Below, piece by piece: positions 6,598 through 7,529 of a stretch of DNA of 7,529 nucleotides. This DNA is from CAYRKT01 sp964425005. Lineage in GTDB: Bacteria; Synergistota; Synergistia; CAYRKT01. Under the pieces are notes generated by a model. That model saw only the letters and a program-made list of their open reading frames with translations. It did not search any database and was not told the origin of the DNA. Location of the stretch: positions 1-7,529 of the forward strand of contig CAYRKT010000079.1 in the NCBI GenBank assembly GCA_964425005.1, written 5' to 3'. The position numbers and the translations under genes were made by a program. Numbering within the stretch: the stretch's first letter is position 1; each line of letters begins with the position of its first letter.

Positions 6598-7529
6598 ATG
6601 GGAGGTCCCACCTACAAGCTTCCCATAGGGCCGATCCACGTGGGCCTCAAGGAGCCCGTGTGGGTCCACCTGGAGCTGGACGGAGAGAGGGTGGTGGGCG
6701 CCAGGGTCCGAAGCGGCCACGTCCACCGGGGCATCGAGTTCATGGGCAGGGAGCGGAACCTCGTCCAGATCATATACCTGGCCGAGCGGATCTGCGGCAT
6801 CTGCTCCTTCACCCACGTGGCCGCCTTCCTCCAGGCGGTGGAGGCGGCGGCGGGGATAGACGTGCCCAGGCGGGCCAGGTTCATAAGGACCATCGTGCTG
6901 GAGCTGGAGAGGATCCACTCCCACCTGCTGTGGGCGGGGGTCGCCGCCTACACCATGGGCTTCGACAGCCTCTTCCACCTGGGGATGGAGCTGAGGGAGA
7001 AGGTGCAGGACGTGCTGGAGGCCCTCACCGGCAACAGGGTCAACTACGGGGTGGGCCAGATAGGGGGGGTCAGGAGGGACGTGACCCCCGCCGTGGCCAG
7101 GGCCATCCGGGAGATGGTGGACTACTACAGGCTGGAGTTCCCCGCCTTCGAGGAGATCTTCCTGGAGGACCCGTCGGTGAAGGCCAGGATGAGGGGGGTA
7201 GGAACCCTCCCGAGGGAGGACGCCATAAGGCTTTGCGCCGTGGGCCCCACCGCCAGGGCCAGCGGTGTCAGGGTGGACGAGCGGTGGGGCAACCCCTACG
7301 AGGCCTACGCGGAGGTGGAGGTGAGGCCCATCGTCCCGCAGGACTTCGGCGAGGAGGCCGTGGGCGACGTGTTCGACAGGCTGCTGGTGCGCCTCAAGGA
7401 GGTCTGGCAGTCGATGGAGATAATCCAGCGCTGCCTGGAGGGCCTTCCCGAGGGTCCCATCCTCTTCGAGCCCAAGATCGCCAGGCTCCTCACCTACCTG
7501 AAGAAGGCGGAGGGGGAGGGGCTCGGGGT
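6598..7529 (+). CDS. mbhL: Mbh subunit L, [NiFe] hydrogenase large subunit (NuoD-like), 3' partial
   Basis: Catalytic large subunit of a group 4 [NiFe] hydrogenase, homologous to NuoD; 310 residues are in the window with no stop. Family members have roughly 360-430 residues, so a C-terminal piece is missing. The N-terminal nickel-iron motif is intact: AERICGICSFTH at 62-73, with Cys66 and Cys69 as ligands and His73 after them. HRGIE at 43-47 and RIHSHLLWAG near 104-113 are further family marks. NYGVGQIGGVRRDVTPA near 145-161 matches the NuoD/Mbh family. The second CxxC motif, which supplies the other two ligands, would lie beyond the right edge. GGGGTGATC 12 bases upstream supports the ATG. 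Proton reduction with electrons relayed by MbhJ is the expected reaction. Confidence 0.95.
   Translation, partial: MGGPTYKLPIGPIHVGLKEPVWVHLELDGERVVGARVRSGHVHRGIEFMGRERNLVQIIYLAERICGICSFTHVAAFLQAVEAAAGIDVPRRARFIRTIVLELERIHSHLLWAGVAAYTMGFDSLFHLGMELREKVQDVLEALTGNRVNYGVGQIGGVRRDVTPAVARAIREMVDYYRLEFPAFEEIFLEDPSVKARMRGVGTLPREDAIRLCAVGPTARASGVRVDERWGNPYEAYAEVEVRPIVPQDFGEEAVGDVFDRLLVRLKEVWQSMEIIQRCLEGLPEGPILFEPKIARLLTYLKKAEGEGLG

Noticed and set aside
1..7529. Search by eye for CRISPR arrays, tRNAs, insertion sequences, long repeats or phage attachment sites.
   Set aside because: Nothing of the kind was seen; the window is filled with tightly packed protein genes apart from the 85-base gap before mbhA.

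Overview
The window is a GC-rich, almost gap-free stretch. Its genes use AGG for most arginines and ATA for many isoleucines. Gene order, adjacent Shine-Dalgarno sites and an apparent extended -10 promoter suggest a thermophilic or anaerobic bacterium. A Synergistota relative such as Thermanaerovibrio is my guess from general knowledge, not a demonstrated assignment, and an archaeal origin cannot be formally excluded from this piece.

Region 1 (2-1108) is the C-terminal part of a Na+/phosphate-cotransporter-family protein: the second membrane repeat followed by a PhoU-like helical domain. It is cut by the left edge of the window. Region 2 (1109-1193) is the only real intergenic space. It is AT-richer and holds a likely extended -10 promoter and a G-rich ribosome binding site.

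Region 3 (1194-7529) is one operon of twelve genes in the order known for the archaeal membrane-bound hydrogenase (Mbh): mbhA-B-C-D-E-F-G-H-I-J-K-L. mbhA to mbhH are the Mrp-type Na+/H+ antiporter-like module: MrpE, F, G, the MrpA C-terminus split over two genes, MrpB, C and D. mbhI is the small linker subunit. mbhJ, K and L are the hydrogenase arm, homologous to NuoB, NuoC and NuoD of complex I. The [NiFe] large subunit mbhL runs off the right edge before its C-terminal cysteine motif. mbhM (NuoH-like) and mbhN (NuoI-like ferredoxin subunit) would be expected just downstream.

By homology the complex would oxidise reduced ferredoxin, reduce protons to H2 at the [NiFe] site, and use the energy to move H+ and, through the Mrp-like part, Na+ across the membrane (or run in reverse). 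Nearly all genes overlap by a few bases, so translational coupling is likely. The system is known; nothing here is a wholly new machine. Points of interest are the repeated GGGGGTG ribosome binding sites at near-constant spacing, the matching TTG-start heads of the two modules, and the altered motifs in the phosphate transporter.
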